Part shown: positions 8,215 through 16,910 of the stretch, piece after piece | How the letters are laid out: every line of letters starts with the position of its first letter | Numbering within the stretch: position 1 is the stretch's first letter | Origin: JAAFIP01 sp043718065 | GTDB taxonomy: Bacteria; Pseudomonadota; Gammaproteobacteria; Burkholderiales; Burkholderiaceae_C | Assembly (NCBI GenBank): GCA_043718065.1 | Contig: JAYSWJ010000196.1 | Location: forward strand, 1-25,049 | Length of the DNA stretch: 25,049 nt | Reading direction: 5' to 3' | The notes under the pieces: model-generated | Seen by the model: only the letters and a program-made list of their open reading frames with translations | What the model was told of the DNA's origin: nothing | The model's database searches: none | Position numbers and translations under genes: made by a program

Positions 8215-8288
8215 ACTGCTTGGTTCCCAAATGTGGTGAATTTAGCGATCTGAAATCCTAAAGTGGACCATAAAATAGCCACAAAGAT

Positions 8289-10718
8289 ATGAAAAAATTA
8301 CTTCATCCCGCAATTGCACTTTGGCTTGTATTTTCCTTGATTTGTGGATTTTTGGTCAGCCAGTCCAAATTCACAGCAGATATGTCGGCCTTTTTGCCCA
8401 GAGATCCCTCTGCCAGGCAGCAAATCCTCATAGATCAAATCAGTGAAGGCTTTGCGTCACGCTCCTTGATTGTGGCTATCGAAGGCACGCCAGAGAGCGT
8501 TTTAGCGCTTTTGTCAGAGTCCATGGCACAAAAACTCAAGGCTAGTACAGAATTCTCAAATGTAAACAATGGACGGGGCGATGCCAATCAAAAAGACCAA
8601 GAGCTGATATTCGCCAACCGGTATGTGTTGAGCCCACGCATAACACCTGAGCGCATGACGGTCGAAGGCTTGCGAGAAGCGGTAGAAGATACGCTGGCGG
8701 AAGTAAGTAGCTCTACTGGATTGTTCAGTAAATCGTTGTTATCACGTGATCCTACTGGGGAGTCTCTAGAAATCATCAAACGTGTGATCCCAGCGAATCA
8801 ACTGGCTAGTTCCGGCGGCGTATGGATGAATGCCTCGCTTACACGGGCACTTATATTGCTACAAACTTCTGCGCAAGGCTCCGATTTAGACGGACAGCAA
8901 TCGTCGCAGCTTGCAGTAGAGCAAAGTTTCATTCAAGCAAAGGCCCAAATAGGGCCAACGGCAGACAAGGCTATTTTAAAATTCTCGGGCCCCGGTGTGT
9001 TTGCAGTGAAAGCCAGAGACACTATTAAATCTGAAGCCGTTCGCTTGTCGACTATTGGCATGATTTTAGTTTTGACTCTGCTCTGGCTTATCTATCGTTC
9101 GGTGGCGACTTTATTTTTAGGTGTCCTGCCTGTGGTCACAGGTGCTATAGCTGGCATTGCCGCAGTCGGTCTGGGCTTTTCTTCGGTGCACGGCATGACA
9201 CTAGGCTTTGGTATTACTCTGATTGGAGAGGCCGTGGATTATGCGATCTACCTGTTTGTGCAGTACATACCTAGTTCGCAGTCGCAGAAAGAAGAAAAAT
9301 TCCAAACACAGGGATTCAGTTCATCGTTTTGGAGCACTATCCGATTGGGTGTAATAACATCAATTTTCGGTTTCAGCACCCTGTTGTTCTCTGGTTTTAC
9401 GGGTTTGGCGCAGCTGGGATTATTTTCTATCGTGGGTATCGCAGTGGCCGCGGTAGTGACCCGCTTTGTGTTGCCAGTACTTCTGCCGCATGGATTTTCT
9501 GTACGCCAGCCTAAAAAATTGGGATTTATACTGGCAAATGCCACGCAAATTTTATACCGTGGTAAAGCCATGGCTGTAGTATTGGCCGCTATTGCGGTGA
9601 TTCTTTTGGTCATGCGCTGGGATACTTTATGGAGCACTGAGTTGGGCGGCTTAAGCCCAGTGCCAGAAGCAGCACAGCAGTTAGATTCGGAGTTGCGTTC
9701 CGATATGGGCGCACCCGATGCCGGGGTATTAATTGTTTTGAAGGCTGCGAGTAGTGAACAGGCGCTACAGTTAAGTGAGGCTGTAGCTGCAAAATTAGAA
9801 TTACTTATAGCTAAAGGCGAGCTCGGTGGCTTGCAAGCGGCTAGTAATTATTTGCCAAGCCAACGTACCCAAATTGCGCGTAAAGTAAATTTGCCAGAAA
9901 ATGCAGAACTACAAAGCCGCGCTGCGGCAGCGTTAGCGGGGCTACCGCTAAAACCAGATAAATTAAGTGAATTTTTTCTCGACGTGGCTGCCGCTAAGAA
10001 TAGCCAGCTATTAACACCCGCCAGTCTTAAGGGCACATCTATGAGTCTTGGTGTAGAGTCTTTGCTAATGCAAAGCGTAAAGTCGCCAGACAGTTGGACT
10101 GCACTTATAGCCTTGCAACCGCCCGTACGCAATGGCGCGCAAACTTCAATAGACGTTAAAGCTATCAACGCCACACTTGCAGACATTGGGCAAGGCAAAG
10201 AAAACAACATATACGTGATTGAGCTAAAGAACGAAGCCAGTGATGTGTATAAGGCTTACTTGCGCGAGGCGATCATTTTGTCGGCTGCGGGACTTTTGGC
10301 TATTCTCATGGTGCTAACTCTGGTGCTACGTTCAGCCCGCCGAGTGGTAAGAGTATTCATGCCTTTGCTGGCATCGGTAGCTATAGTCGCAGTTAGCGTT
10401 GTTGTACTTAAGGGTAGTTTGAGTTTGTTGCATTTGGTGGGACTTTTGCTGGTGATTGCTATTGGTTCTAATTACGCCTTATTCTTCGATCAACGCAGCC
10501 AATCAAATGCGGCGGCTGTTTCTGTGTCAAGTGATCACAACATGCTGTGTTCATTATTTTTTGCTAATTTGACCACCATACTTGGTTTTGGATTGTTGGC
10601 ATTTTCTTCAGTTCCGGTGATGAACGCCATTGGCTTTACCGTAGGCACGGGAACATTTTTAGCTCTGGTATTGTCTGCGGCGTTTTCTCAACCGCGCACA
10701 GTGAATTCCGCTGTGTAA
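8289..10718 (+). CDS. MMPL/RND-family exporter
   Basis: An 809-residue inner-membrane exporter with RND-type two-fold layout. The first membrane segment is at about 5-24, a large periplasmic loop follows to about 250, a helix bundle covers about 254-410, another helix about 425-443, a second periplasmic domain lies to about 655, and a final helix bundle covers 657-800. GEAVDYAIYLFVQYIP at about 315-330 resembles the conserved charged transmembrane position of MMPL proteins. No porin or adaptor protein is encoded nearby. In aryl-polyene clusters a single MMPL protein of this size is thought to move the lipid-linked pigment out of the inner membrane, working with a LolA-like carrier (here at 16326). 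It starts the rightward block; its TAA overlaps the ATG of the following gene. Confidence 0.92.
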   Translation: MKKLLHPAIALWLVFSLICGFLVSQSKFTADMSAFLPRDPSARQQILIDQISEGFASRSLIVAIEGTPESVLALLSESMAQKLKASTEFSNVNNGRGDANQKDQELIFANRYVLSPRITPERMTVEGLREAVEDTLAEVSSSTGLFSKSLLSRDPTGESLEIIKRVIPANQLASSGGVWMNASLTRALILLQTSAQGSDLDGQQSSQLAVEQSFIQAKAQIGPTADKAILKFSGPGVFAVKARDTIKSEAVRLSTIGMILVLTLLWLIYRSVATLFLGVLPVVTGAIAGIAAVGLGFSSVHGMTLGFGITLIGEAVDYAIYLFVQYIPSSQSQKEEKFQTQGFSSSFWSTIRLGVITSIFGFSTLLFSGFTGLAQLGLFSIVGIAVAAVVTRFVLPVLLPHGFSVRQPKKLGFILANATQILYRGKAMAVVLAAIAVILLVMRWDTLWSTELGGLSPVPEAAQQLDSELRSDMGAPDAGVLIVLKAASSEQALQLSEAVAAKLELLIAKGELGGLQAASNYLPSQRTQIARKVNLPENAELQSRAAAALAGLPLKPDKLSEFFLDVAAAKNSQLLTPASLKGTSMSLGVESLLMQSVKSPDSWTALIALQPPVRNGAQTSIDVKAINATLADIGQGKENNIYVIELKNEASDVYKAYLREAIILSAAGLLAILMVLTLVLRSARRVVRVFMPLLASVAIVAVSVVVLKGSLSLLHLVGLLLVIAIGSNYALFFDQRSQSNAAAVSVSSDHNMLCSLFFANLTTILGFGLLAFSSVPVMNAIGFTVGTGTFLALVLSAAFSQPRTVNSAV

Positions 10719-11515
10719 TGTATATGTATAAATGGCGTACCGTGATGAAATTTTTATTGCGTTTTGTGTGCATATTTGCTTGGATAGGTTTGCAAGCCTG
10801 TATGCCGTACCGCGCGACAGATGGACCTATGAAAATACTTGAAGACACTTTGGATTGCGCCACACGACCCACAACATTGGTTGTATTCTTGCCGGGCGCA
10901 TACGACACGCCACAAGATTTTAAGGACTATGGCTTTGTTAGCGCTCTGCGCAAGCGCAACATTGAAGCTGATGTTTTGCTGGTGGATGCCCATGTGGGGT
11001 ATTTCACAAATCAACAGATAGTGCAAAGACTAGAAGATGAGGTGATTCTTCCAGCAAAAGCCAGGGGGTATCAAAATATTTGGTTCGTGGGAATTTCTTT
11101 AGGCGGCTACGGCACGCTTTTGTATAGCATGCGTAAGCCTGCTGACATTAACGGTTTCTTTATTATGGCGCCGTACATGGGCCCCAGAGATATTCCGGCG
11201 GAGATTTACAGACAAGGCGGACTGAAGACTTGGGCATCAGATGTTCAAGGCAATATGGACATTGATTTATGGCGCTGGCTGAAAGGCTACTCAGGCGCGA
11301 GTTCCAACATGCCGCAAGCCTACATTGGCTACGGAGCCAGCGATCGTTTTGAAAAGCCAAATCAACTGTTAGCTGATGTGCTGCCAAGAGAGCGCGGATT
11401 TGTGATCCCCGGGGGACATGATTGGGCTACTTGGCAAGGTCTTTGGAATAATTTTTTGGAAGTTGCACCGTTGCCTAAGTTAGCTTCAGATCAGAAAAAC
11501 TGCAAGGTAAATTAA
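10718..11515 (+). CDS. Lipoprotein with alpha/beta-hydrolase fold
   Basis: A 265-residue predicted lipoprotein. The basic start, hydrophobic stretch FVCIFAWIG and lipobox LQAC give lipidation at Cys28, so it should be anchored on the periplasmic side of a membrane. The mature part is an alpha/beta hydrolase: nucleophile elbow GISLGGYG with Ser127, likely acid Asp209 in GYGASDRF and likely base His234 in PGGHDW. The ATG at 10718 shares its A with the stop codon of the exporter (TAATG). An ATG at 10745 would give a shorter signal peptide that also works. It is followed after two or five bases by the deacetylase gene. A role in trimming or releasing an ester in the pigment lipid is inference; other esterase or lipase roles are equally possible. 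Confidence 0.82.
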   Translation: MYMYKWRTVMKFLLRFVCIFAWIGLQACMPYRATDGPMKILEDTLDCATRPTTLVVFLPGAYDTPQDFKDYGFVSALRKRNIEADVLLVDAHVGYFTNQQIVQRLEDEVILPAKARGYQNIWFVGISLGGYGTLLYSMRKPADINGFFIMAPYMGPRDIPAEIYRQGGLKTWASDVQGNMDIDLWRWLKGYSGASSNMPQAYIGYGASDRFEKPNQLLADVLPRERGFVIPGGHDWATWQGLWNNFLEVAPLPKLASDQKNCKVN

Positions 11516-11520
11516 AAGTG

Positions 11521-12315
11521 ATGCAAGGTAAATGGAGGCCGTCGCCTGCCATAAAGGCGACGGCAGCAATGCACGCAGCTGCAGCTTTGGCATTGGGCGC
11601 AGGCATTGCTTGGCCTTGGGCTGCAGGCGTGTTGTTGGCCAATCATGCGGCTTTGACCGCGGCGGGTTTGTGGCCGCGTAGCCGTTGGCTAGGAGCTAAT
11701 CTTTTAGATCTGTCTGACGCAGCACGAGAAGCGCGGCAAGTCGCCATCACCATAGATGATGGACCTAACCCGAATGTGACGCCGGCAGTGCTGGACATAT
11801 TGGATATGTTTGGGGCCAAGGCCAGTTTTTTTTGTGTAGGCAAAGAAGTTCAAGCTCACCCTGCGCTAGCGCGTGAGATTGTGCGCAGAGGCCACGGTAT
11901 TGAAAATCACAGCTACGCGCATCGACATCATTTTTCTTTGATGACTATGGGGGCATTGCGAGGTGAAATTAGTCAAGCTCAAGATATCATTTATCAAACC
12001 ACGGGGCGTGCACCGCAATACTTCAGGGCGCCTGCGGGACTGCGAAATCCCCTGCTAGATCCGGTTTTGCATAGTTTGGATTTAAAGCTCGCAACTTGGA
12101 CGCGGCGAGGTTTCGACACCGTCACGCCGAACCCAGACACTGTGTTGGCTAGATTGGAAAAGCATTTAGGTCCCGGCGACGTATTGCTTTTGCACGACGG
12201 TAATTGTGCGCACACTTTGCAAGGCCAGCCGGTCATATTGGAGGTTTTACCTAAGTTATTGGAAAGCTTTCGCCAAAAAGGCTTTCAGGCAGTCACACTT
12301 GCGGATGCCGCATAA
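11521..12315 (+). CDS. Polysaccharide deacetylase family protein (CE4/NodB fold)
   Basis: A 264-residue protein with a NodB-type deacetylase domain from about residue 73. Motif 1 TIDDGPNP is at 77-84 (Asp79, Asp80), motif 2 HSYAH at 130-134 provides metal ligands His130 and His134, motif 3 is YFRAPAGLRNP and motif 5 is VLLLHDG, all in the expected order. The first 55 residues are hydrophobic and alanine-rich and probably form one or two membrane segments placing the domain outside. A GTG at 11518 directly precedes the chosen ATG. CE4 enzymes remove acetyl groups from N-acetyl sugars in chitin, peptidoglycan or glycolipids. With a GT2 gene in the same cluster, a deacetylated amino sugar on the pigment is a possible product, but this is inference. 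Confidence 0.87.
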   Translation: MQGKWRPSPAIKATAAMHAAAALALGAGIAWPWAAGVLLANHAALTAAGLWPRSRWLGANLLDLSDAAREARQVAITIDDGPNPNVTPAVLDILDMFGAKASFFCVGKEVQAHPALAREIVRRGHGIENHSYAHRHHFSLMTMGALRGEISQAQDIIYQTTGRAPQYFRAPAGLRNPLLDPVLHSLDLKLATWTRRGFDTVTPNPDTVLARLEKHLGPGDVLLLHDGNCAHTLQGQPVILEVLPKLLESFRQKGFQAVTLADAA

Positions 12316-12343
12316 TTAATCAACAATATTGATAGATCTACGG

Positions 12344-13066
12344 ATGACAAACTTCGAAAAGCAACTTTTTGACCTAGCAGTAAAACCATTTGCACAAGTC
12401 GGCAAGTTTGCGACGCACTTTGCCAAGGGGAAATTGACTGGGGATCCCGTTTTCAAAGAAATATTGCAGCGCGGTCTAATAGTTTCGGGATCGCATGTGG
12501 TGGATATTGGGTGCGGTCAAGGTTTGTTTAGTGCCTGGATGCTGGCGGCTGACGTGATGGCCTCGGATCCTCGCTGGCCAGCTGGTTGGCAACCCGCACC
12601 ACGGGCGGTAACGGTACAAGGCATCGAGCTAATGCCAGCTGACGTAATGCGTGCAGAAACAGGATTGGTAGATCATGGGCAGCGTTTTAAATTTGTAGCA
12701 GGCGACATGTGCACTACACCTTTTGATAAATCAGATGCCGTGGTGATTTTGGATGTACTGCACTATGTGCCATATGCTGCGCAAAACGATATTTTGGGTC
12801 GTGTGCGAGAGTCTTTGTTACCTAGCGGTGTTTTGATTTTGCGTATTGGCGATGCAGCGGGTGGCCTAGGTTTCAAGATCAGTAATTGGGTAGACAATAT
12901 AGTGTTTTTTGTACGCGGGCACAGCCAGTCCCGCTTATATTGCCGCACGTTGACACAATGGATGGATATTCTGACAAAGTTGGGTTTTACAGTGGAGTCT
13001 AAACCCATGAGCCAAGGCACGCCATTTGCTAATGTTTTGCTGGTGGCACATTTGAAAAGCAAGTAA
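12344..13066 (+). CDS. SAM-dependent class I methyltransferase
   Basis: A 240-residue Rossmann-fold methyltransferase. The SAM-binding motif I VVDIGCGQG is at about 52-60, an acidic residue follows in the second strand region (GIELMPAD), and the motif IV-like stretch DAVVILDVLHYV is at about 131-142. The ATG at 12344 is preferred to a TTG 15 bases upstream. It lies 28 bases after the deacetylase gene and eight bases before the ketosynthase gene, in the rightward block. Methylation of the aryl ring or its hydroxyl is common in aryl polyenes, so the aromatic head group is the likely target; the exact position cannot be predicted. Confidence 0.87.
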   Translation: MTNFEKQLFDLAVKPFAQVGKFATHFAKGKLTGDPVFKEILQRGLIVSGSHVVDIGCGQGLFSAWMLAADVMASDPRWPAGWQPAPRAVTVQGIELMPADVMRAETGLVDHGQRFKFVAGDMCTTPFDKSDAVVILDVLHYVPYAAQNDILGRVRESLLPSGVLILRIGDAAGGLGFKISNWVDNIVFFVRGHSQSRLYCRTLTQWMDILTKLGFTVESKPMSQGTPFANVLLVAHLKSK

Positions 13067-13074
13067 CCTCGACT

Positions 13075-14259
13075 ATGCAAGCATTGAATTTATTCCATTA
13101 CACACTGGCGACATGTTTGGGCCATGGTCAGCAAGCCAACTGGAGTGCTGTGGCACAACAGCGCACGGGCCTCAAGCCATGCGCTTTTGAAACAGTGAAG
13201 TTACCTACTTTTGTAGGGCAAATCGAAGGCGTGGAAGATCAAAGCATGCCAGAGCATTTGAAGCACCATATGTGCAGAAATAACCAGCTTGCTCAATTGG
13301 CATTACTTCAAGACGGTTTTAGCGCAGCTGTGCTTTCGGCAATACAAAAATATGGCAAGCAGCGCATAGGTGTATTTTTAGGAACCAGTACTGCGGGCAT
13401 TCTGAGCACAGAACTGGCCTACCGTCATCGTGATACGAACACAGGCGCACTACCTGCAGATTTTAATTACCAGCAAACACACAACACTTATTCGGTGGGT
13501 GGTTTTGTACGCGATTATTTTGACCTTGAAGGCCCTGCGGTGGTAGTGTCATCAGCGTGCTCGTCAAGTGCCAAAGTATTTGGTAATGCTTGGCGCATGA
13601 TGGAGTGCGGTTTAATTGATGCAGCTATTGTGGGTGGGGTAGACAGTCTTTGTTTGACGACGCTGTATGGGTTTAACTCATTGGAATTGTTATCTACCGA
13701 GCTTTGCCAGCCATACGGTGAGCATCGCAATGGAATATCTATTTCTGAAGCGGCAGGCTTTGCTTTGGTAACGTGTGAGAAGACGTCTCCAGGCGGCATA
13801 TCTATCACTGGCATTGGTGAATCGAGCGATGCGCACCATATGTCGTCACCACATCCTGAGGGTGCTGGTGCACTAGCGGCCATGCAGCAAGCCTTGGCGA
13901 TGGGAGGGTGTACACCGCAGCAAATTGACTACATTAATTTGCACGGGACGGCAACGCGAAGCAACGATGCTGCAGAAGGGCTTGCCGTAGCTAATTTGTT
14001 CGGGGCCGATACTCCTTGCAGCTCTACCAAGGGTCATACGGGGCACGCTTTAGGCGCAGCAGGGATTGTCGAAGTTGCTCTGTGCGCACTGGCAATGCAA
14101 AACGGCCTGATACCAGCAGGCGTTAACACGCAAGAATTGGACAAAACGATAGGCGTGAATTACCTCTTGACGAATTTAGCACGGGCTCCAAAAAAGATAG
14201 TGACGAACTCCTTTGGATTTGGAGGTTCTAATTGCAGTTTGCTGTTAGAAAAACAATGA
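13075..14259 (+). CDS. Beta-ketoacyl-ACP synthase (KS, ApeO-like)
   Basis: A 394-residue condensing enzyme. The active-site residues are present: Cys162 in VSSACSSSAK, His290 in NLHGTATR, Lys319 in SSTKGHTGH and His324 in TGHALGAAG. The N-terminus is somewhat divergent from FabF, as is usual for aryl-polyene ketosynthases. The last four bases overlap the ATG of the chain-length-factor gene, so the two proteins are probably made in equal amounts and pair, as ApeO and ApeC do in the E. coli aryl-polyene system. The pair should carry out the repeated condensations that build the polyene, with malonyl units on an acyl carrier protein. Confidence 0.93.
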   Translation: MQALNLFHYTLATCLGHGQQANWSAVAQQRTGLKPCAFETVKLPTFVGQIEGVEDQSMPEHLKHHMCRNNQLAQLALLQDGFSAAVLSAIQKYGKQRIGVFLGTSTAGILSTELAYRHRDTNTGALPADFNYQQTHNTYSVGGFVRDYFDLEGPAVVVSSACSSSAKVFGNAWRMMECGLIDAAIVGGVDSLCLTTLYGFNSLELLSTELCQPYGEHRNGISISEAAGFALVTCEKTSPGGISITGIGESSDAHHMSSPHPEGAGALAAMQQALAMGGCTPQQIDYINLHGTATRSNDAAEGLAVANLFGADTPCSSTKGHTGHALGAAGIVEVALCALAMQNGLIPAGVNTQELDKTIGVNYLLTNLARAPKKIVTNSFGFGGSNCSLLLEKQ

Positions 14260-15068
14260 GTTTTATCACGGTATACGTTGACGCGATCGGTTTGTGCGGG
14301 CCGGGCTTAGACAACTGGGCTGCTACGCAAGCGGTGCTAAAAAAACAAGTTTCATATGCATCCGCACCCACGGTCATACAAGCATCTAACCATTTGCCGC
14401 CTGCTGAGCGCCGCCGCGTAGGTACGGCTGTAAAGCTAGCCTTGGCTACAGCAACAGACGCGCTAGCTAATGGGCCCTACTTGGCCAGCGAATTATTATC
14501 GGTGTTTAGCTCGTCGGGAGGCGACGGTGACAATTGTCACTCTATATGCGAGGCCTTGGCTTCACAAGATCGGTTGATCTCCCCTACCAGATTTACCAAT
14601 TCTGTTCACAACGCACCGTCTGGCTATTGGGGTATTGCGCTGCAAGCTAAACCAGCCAGCACCAGCCTGTGTGCTTTCGATGCTAGTTTTTCAGCCGGTT
14701 TTCTGGAGGCCTGTACGCAAGCTATCGCTGCTAAAGCCCCCGTGCTTTTGATTGCTTACGACACACCGTATCCAGCGCCGCTGCGCGCAGTCAGGCCTAT
14801 TGCACATAGCATGGGAGTCGCTTTGGTGGTAAGTCCTCGGGCAAGTAGCGCGACTTTGGCCAGTTTAAAAATTAGCTTGGGAAAAGCTAGCGCCAGTGGA
14901 ATGGACGACGCGCAGTTAGAGGCGTTGCGACAAAACGTACCCGCTGCTCGCTGTCTGCCTATGTTGCAAGCTATTGCGAATGCCCAGCCAAAAGAAGATG
15001 TAGTGCTTGATCTGTTTGACAATCAACAGCTCCTGGTTGAAGTGACCAAGATGAAGGCTGCACCATGA
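14256..15068 (+). CDS. Ketosynthase-like chain-length factor (ApeC-like)
   Basis: A 270-residue protein resembling only the N-terminal half of a ketosynthase. The recognisable family stretch is FTNSVHNAPSGYWGI at about 113-127. The region aligned with the catalytic ACSSS motif reads DASFS at 142-146, so the cysteine is absent, and the C-terminal histidine motifs are missing because the protein ends early. This matches the chain-length-factor-like ketoacyl-synthase family of aryl-polyene clusters, which pairs with an active KS without catalysing condensation itself. It is not a broken ketosynthase: the length is right for that family and both ends overlap neighbours neatly (ATGA at each junction). 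The ATG at 14256 overlaps the KS stop; a TTG 24 bases earlier is unlikely. Confidence 0.88.
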   Translation: MSFITVYVDAIGLCGPGLDNWAATQAVLKKQVSYASAPTVIQASNHLPPAERRRVGTAVKLALATATDALANGPYLASELLSVFSSSGGDGDNCHSICEALASQDRLISPTRFTNSVHNAPSGYWGIALQAKPASTSLCAFDASFSAGFLEACTQAIAAKAPVLLIAYDTPYPAPLRAVRPIAHSMGVALVVSPRASSATLASLKISLGKASASGMDDAQLEALRQNVPAARCLPMLQAIANAQPKEDVVLDLFDNQQLLVEVTKMKAAP

Positions 15069-15541
15069 CATTACCTAGTGTGTCGCCAACATTGAACGCC
15101 ATGGAAATTGCACGTCTTATTCCTCACCATGGCGACATGTGTCTATTAGCTGCAGTGCAATACTACGATGCCCAAACTATTCGTTGTATGGCCGTGTCGC
15201 ACAGATCAGCTACAAATCCTTTGCGTGAAAACGGTGTTTTGCACGCAGTATGCGGCGTCGAATACGCCGCACAAGCAATGGCGGTGCACGGTGCCTTATT
15301 AGCAGGCCAAAGTGACAAGCCACCACGTGGGGGGCGTTTGGCTGGCGTGCGCTCTGTAGACATGCATGTGAACCGCCTTGATGATATCGCGTGTGATTTG
15401 ACGATACATGCCCACTACGCAATGGGCGACGACAATACCATGGTCTATGAATTTAGCGTCGACGCTCTAGAACGTAACCTGCTTAAAGGCAAAGCTACTG
15501 TAGTGCTTATGCCAGCTAGCCACAACGAAACTACGATATGA
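15065..15541 (+). CDS. ApeP-like 3-hydroxyacyl-ACP dehydratase (hotdog fold)
   Basis: A 158-residue hotdog protein of the dehydratase group found in aryl-polyene clusters. The family opening IPHHGDMCLLA is at about 19-29 (compare IPHR in FabZ). A second conserved block, LHAVCGVEYAAQAMAVHG at about 59-76, aligns with the central hotdog helix. It lacks the HFPG loop of the other two dehydratases in this cluster, so it belongs to a different branch. In the E. coli aryl-polyene pathway ApeI and ApeP are the dehydratases of chain extension. Both ends overlap neighbours by ATGA junctions, giving tight coupling with the chain-length factor before and the reductase after. Confidence 0.87.
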   Translation: MTLPSVSPTLNAMEIARLIPHHGDMCLLAAVQYYDAQTIRCMAVSHRSATNPLRENGVLHAVCGVEYAAQAMAVHGALLAGQSDKPPRGGRLAGVRSVDMHVNRLDDIACDLTIHAHYAMGDDNTMVYEFSVDALERNLLKGKATVVLMPASHNETTI

Positions 15542-16266
15542 CAGATAAAAAAAGAGCCCTAGTAACTGGCGGTAGCGGTGCGCTAGGCGGCGCAATATGT
15601 GAGCGTTTGGCTGTAGATGGCTTTGATGTCTATATCCATGCCAATGGCGCCTTAGTTGCCGCCCAAATGCTAGAAAAAAAAATTATAGCTGCAGGCGGTA
15701 GTGCCAAAGCACTGCAGTTTGATGTGACAGATGCGCAAGCTACGCTCAATGTGCTGCAGCCTCTCGCGGAAGAAAAAGCTTTTCAAGTGGTGGTTAACTG
15801 CGCGGGTATTCATGATGACGCTGTTTTTGCAGGCATGAGCGCCAACCAGTGGAGTAGTGTTATCGATGTATCACTCAATGGGTTTTTTAACGTGACTCAG
15901 CCGCTTATGCTGCCTATGCTACGCACACGGTATGGGCGCATTATTAATATTTCGTCAGTGGCAGCCATTGCGGGCAATCGTGGTCAAGTTAATTACGCTG
16001 CGGCTAAAGCCGCTTTGCACGGTGCTACTAAGTCGCTTGCGCAAGAGGTGGCTAGCCGCGGTGTGACGGTCAACGTGGTAGCCCCCGGTATTATTGAATC
16101 ACCGATGATTGAAGGCGTATTCGATGCCGAAACAGTAGCACGTATTGTGCCGATGAAGCGTGTGGGCACCGCGCAAGAGGTGGCTGCTTTAGTGGCGTTT
16201 TTGGCCGGTAAAGAAGCTGGCTATATTACGGGGCAAATCATTTCCATTAACGGCGGCATGATCTGA
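15538..16266 (+). CDS. FabG-like 3-oxoacyl-ACP reductase
   Basis: A 242-residue short-chain dehydrogenase/reductase that should reduce 3-ketoacyl-ACP to 3-hydroxyacyl-ACP with NADPH. The cofactor motif TGGSGALGG is at about 10-18 and NCAG at 87-90. The catalytic residues are Asn114, Ser140, Tyr153 and Lys157 (YAAAK). The end ITGQIISINGGMI is typical of FabG. It is the only reductase in the cluster and so serves all extension cycles. Its ATG overlaps the dehydratase stop by four bases and it closes the rightward block. A convergent LolA-like gene ends 59 bases downstream; I see no convincing terminator hairpin between them. Confidence 0.93.
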   Translation: MTDKKRALVTGGSGALGGAICERLAVDGFDVYIHANGALVAAQMLEKKIIAAGGSAKALQFDVTDAQATLNVLQPLAEEKAFQVVVNCAGIHDDAVFAGMSANQWSSVIDVSLNGFFNVTQPLMLPMLRTRYGRIINISSVAAIAGNRGQVNYAAAKAALHGATKSLAQEVASRGVTVNVVAPGIIESPMIEGVFDAETVARIVPMKRVGTAQEVAALVAFLAGKEAGYITGQIISINGGMI

Positions 16267-16325
16267 TAGCCTAGATCGTTGACGCAGCAAGCAAGCAGGT
16301 TGATCCATACAATGGTGTTTACAAC

Positions 16326-16910
16326 TTATGGCTTGAGATTTTCTAGTGGCCTGCCCAGTGTCATCAAAGACCTGTCCCCGTCGGTCAGCGTAGTTTCTAC
16401 GGTGTGCACATAACTGTTGTCGCCTGATAAACGTATCTCTCTGAGCGTCATAAATAGTTTGCTGGTTTTTGGCCTTAGTACCAGTTCCCACTTATTGGCA
16501 GGCCCTGACAGCTTCCAGGTAAAGTACTGCTCAATGCTGACTTGATCGCCTCGAAACGTAGCAGTCAAACTTTTGACGAGTGATGCCATGTCAGCAAAAT
16601 CATCCAGCGACATGCTGCGTTTGAAAGTGCCGCGCTCAATGGACACTTTGTTGCCCTCAATGATCAAGTTTTCTGGACGCGGTTGCAGGGTGCGTTTTTC
16701 CAAGCGATCGGGCGCCTGAAAGATAAGTTCGCCGTTAGATTCAACCGGGTTATCCAAAATTTTTACGTACTTACGTTCGGCAAATTCAGCCCGGACTAAT
16801 TTGCTTGAAGCAAATTGTTGCATCAAGGTAGGCATATCAATATTGGCAGCATGTACTTGTGCTCCCCAAAGCAATACTAGGCTAGAAAAAACAAGCGTGA
16901 TGTAAGTCAT
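16326..16910 (-). CDS. LolA-like outer-membrane lipoprotein carrier protein
   Basis: A 194-residue periplasmic protein. The first 22 residues or so form a signal peptide ending near QVHA. The mature part resembles LolA: a FASSKLVRAEFAERKYV segment at about 33-49, the strand NGELIFQAPDRLEKRTLQP at about 59-77, and ESN and SGP turns typical of the open beta-barrel fold. LolA normally carries lipoproteins across the periplasm. The version found in aryl-polyene clusters is thought to ferry the lipid-linked pigment together with the MMPL pump. The ATG overlaps the upstream acyltransferase stop by four bases. It is the last gene of the third block. Confidence 0.85.
   Translation of the reverse strand: MTYITLVFSSLVLLWGAQVHAANIDMPTLMQQFASSKLVRAEFAERKYVKILDNPVESNGELIFQAPDRLEKRTLQPRPENLIIEGNKVSIERGTFKRSMSLDDFADMASLVKSLTATFRGDQVSIEQYFTWKLSGPANKWELVLRPKTSKLFMTLREIRLSGDNSYVHTVETTLTDGDRSLMTLGRPLENLKP

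Noticed and set aside
8263..8282. GTGG...CCAC dyad between the divergent halogenase-like and exporter genes
   Set aside because: Only four bases pair in each arm and the inner bases do not match, so chance explains it.
9248..9637. Open frame of 129 codons antisense to the MMPL exporter
   Set aside because: It lies wholly within the transmembrane-coding part of the exporter. The product has no motif or start context that would support a gene.
14256..15068. Truncated or decayed ketosynthase
   Set aside because: Length, conserved FTNSVHNAPSGYW block and precise overlaps with both neighbours fit the intact chain-length-factor-like family of aryl-polyene clusters.
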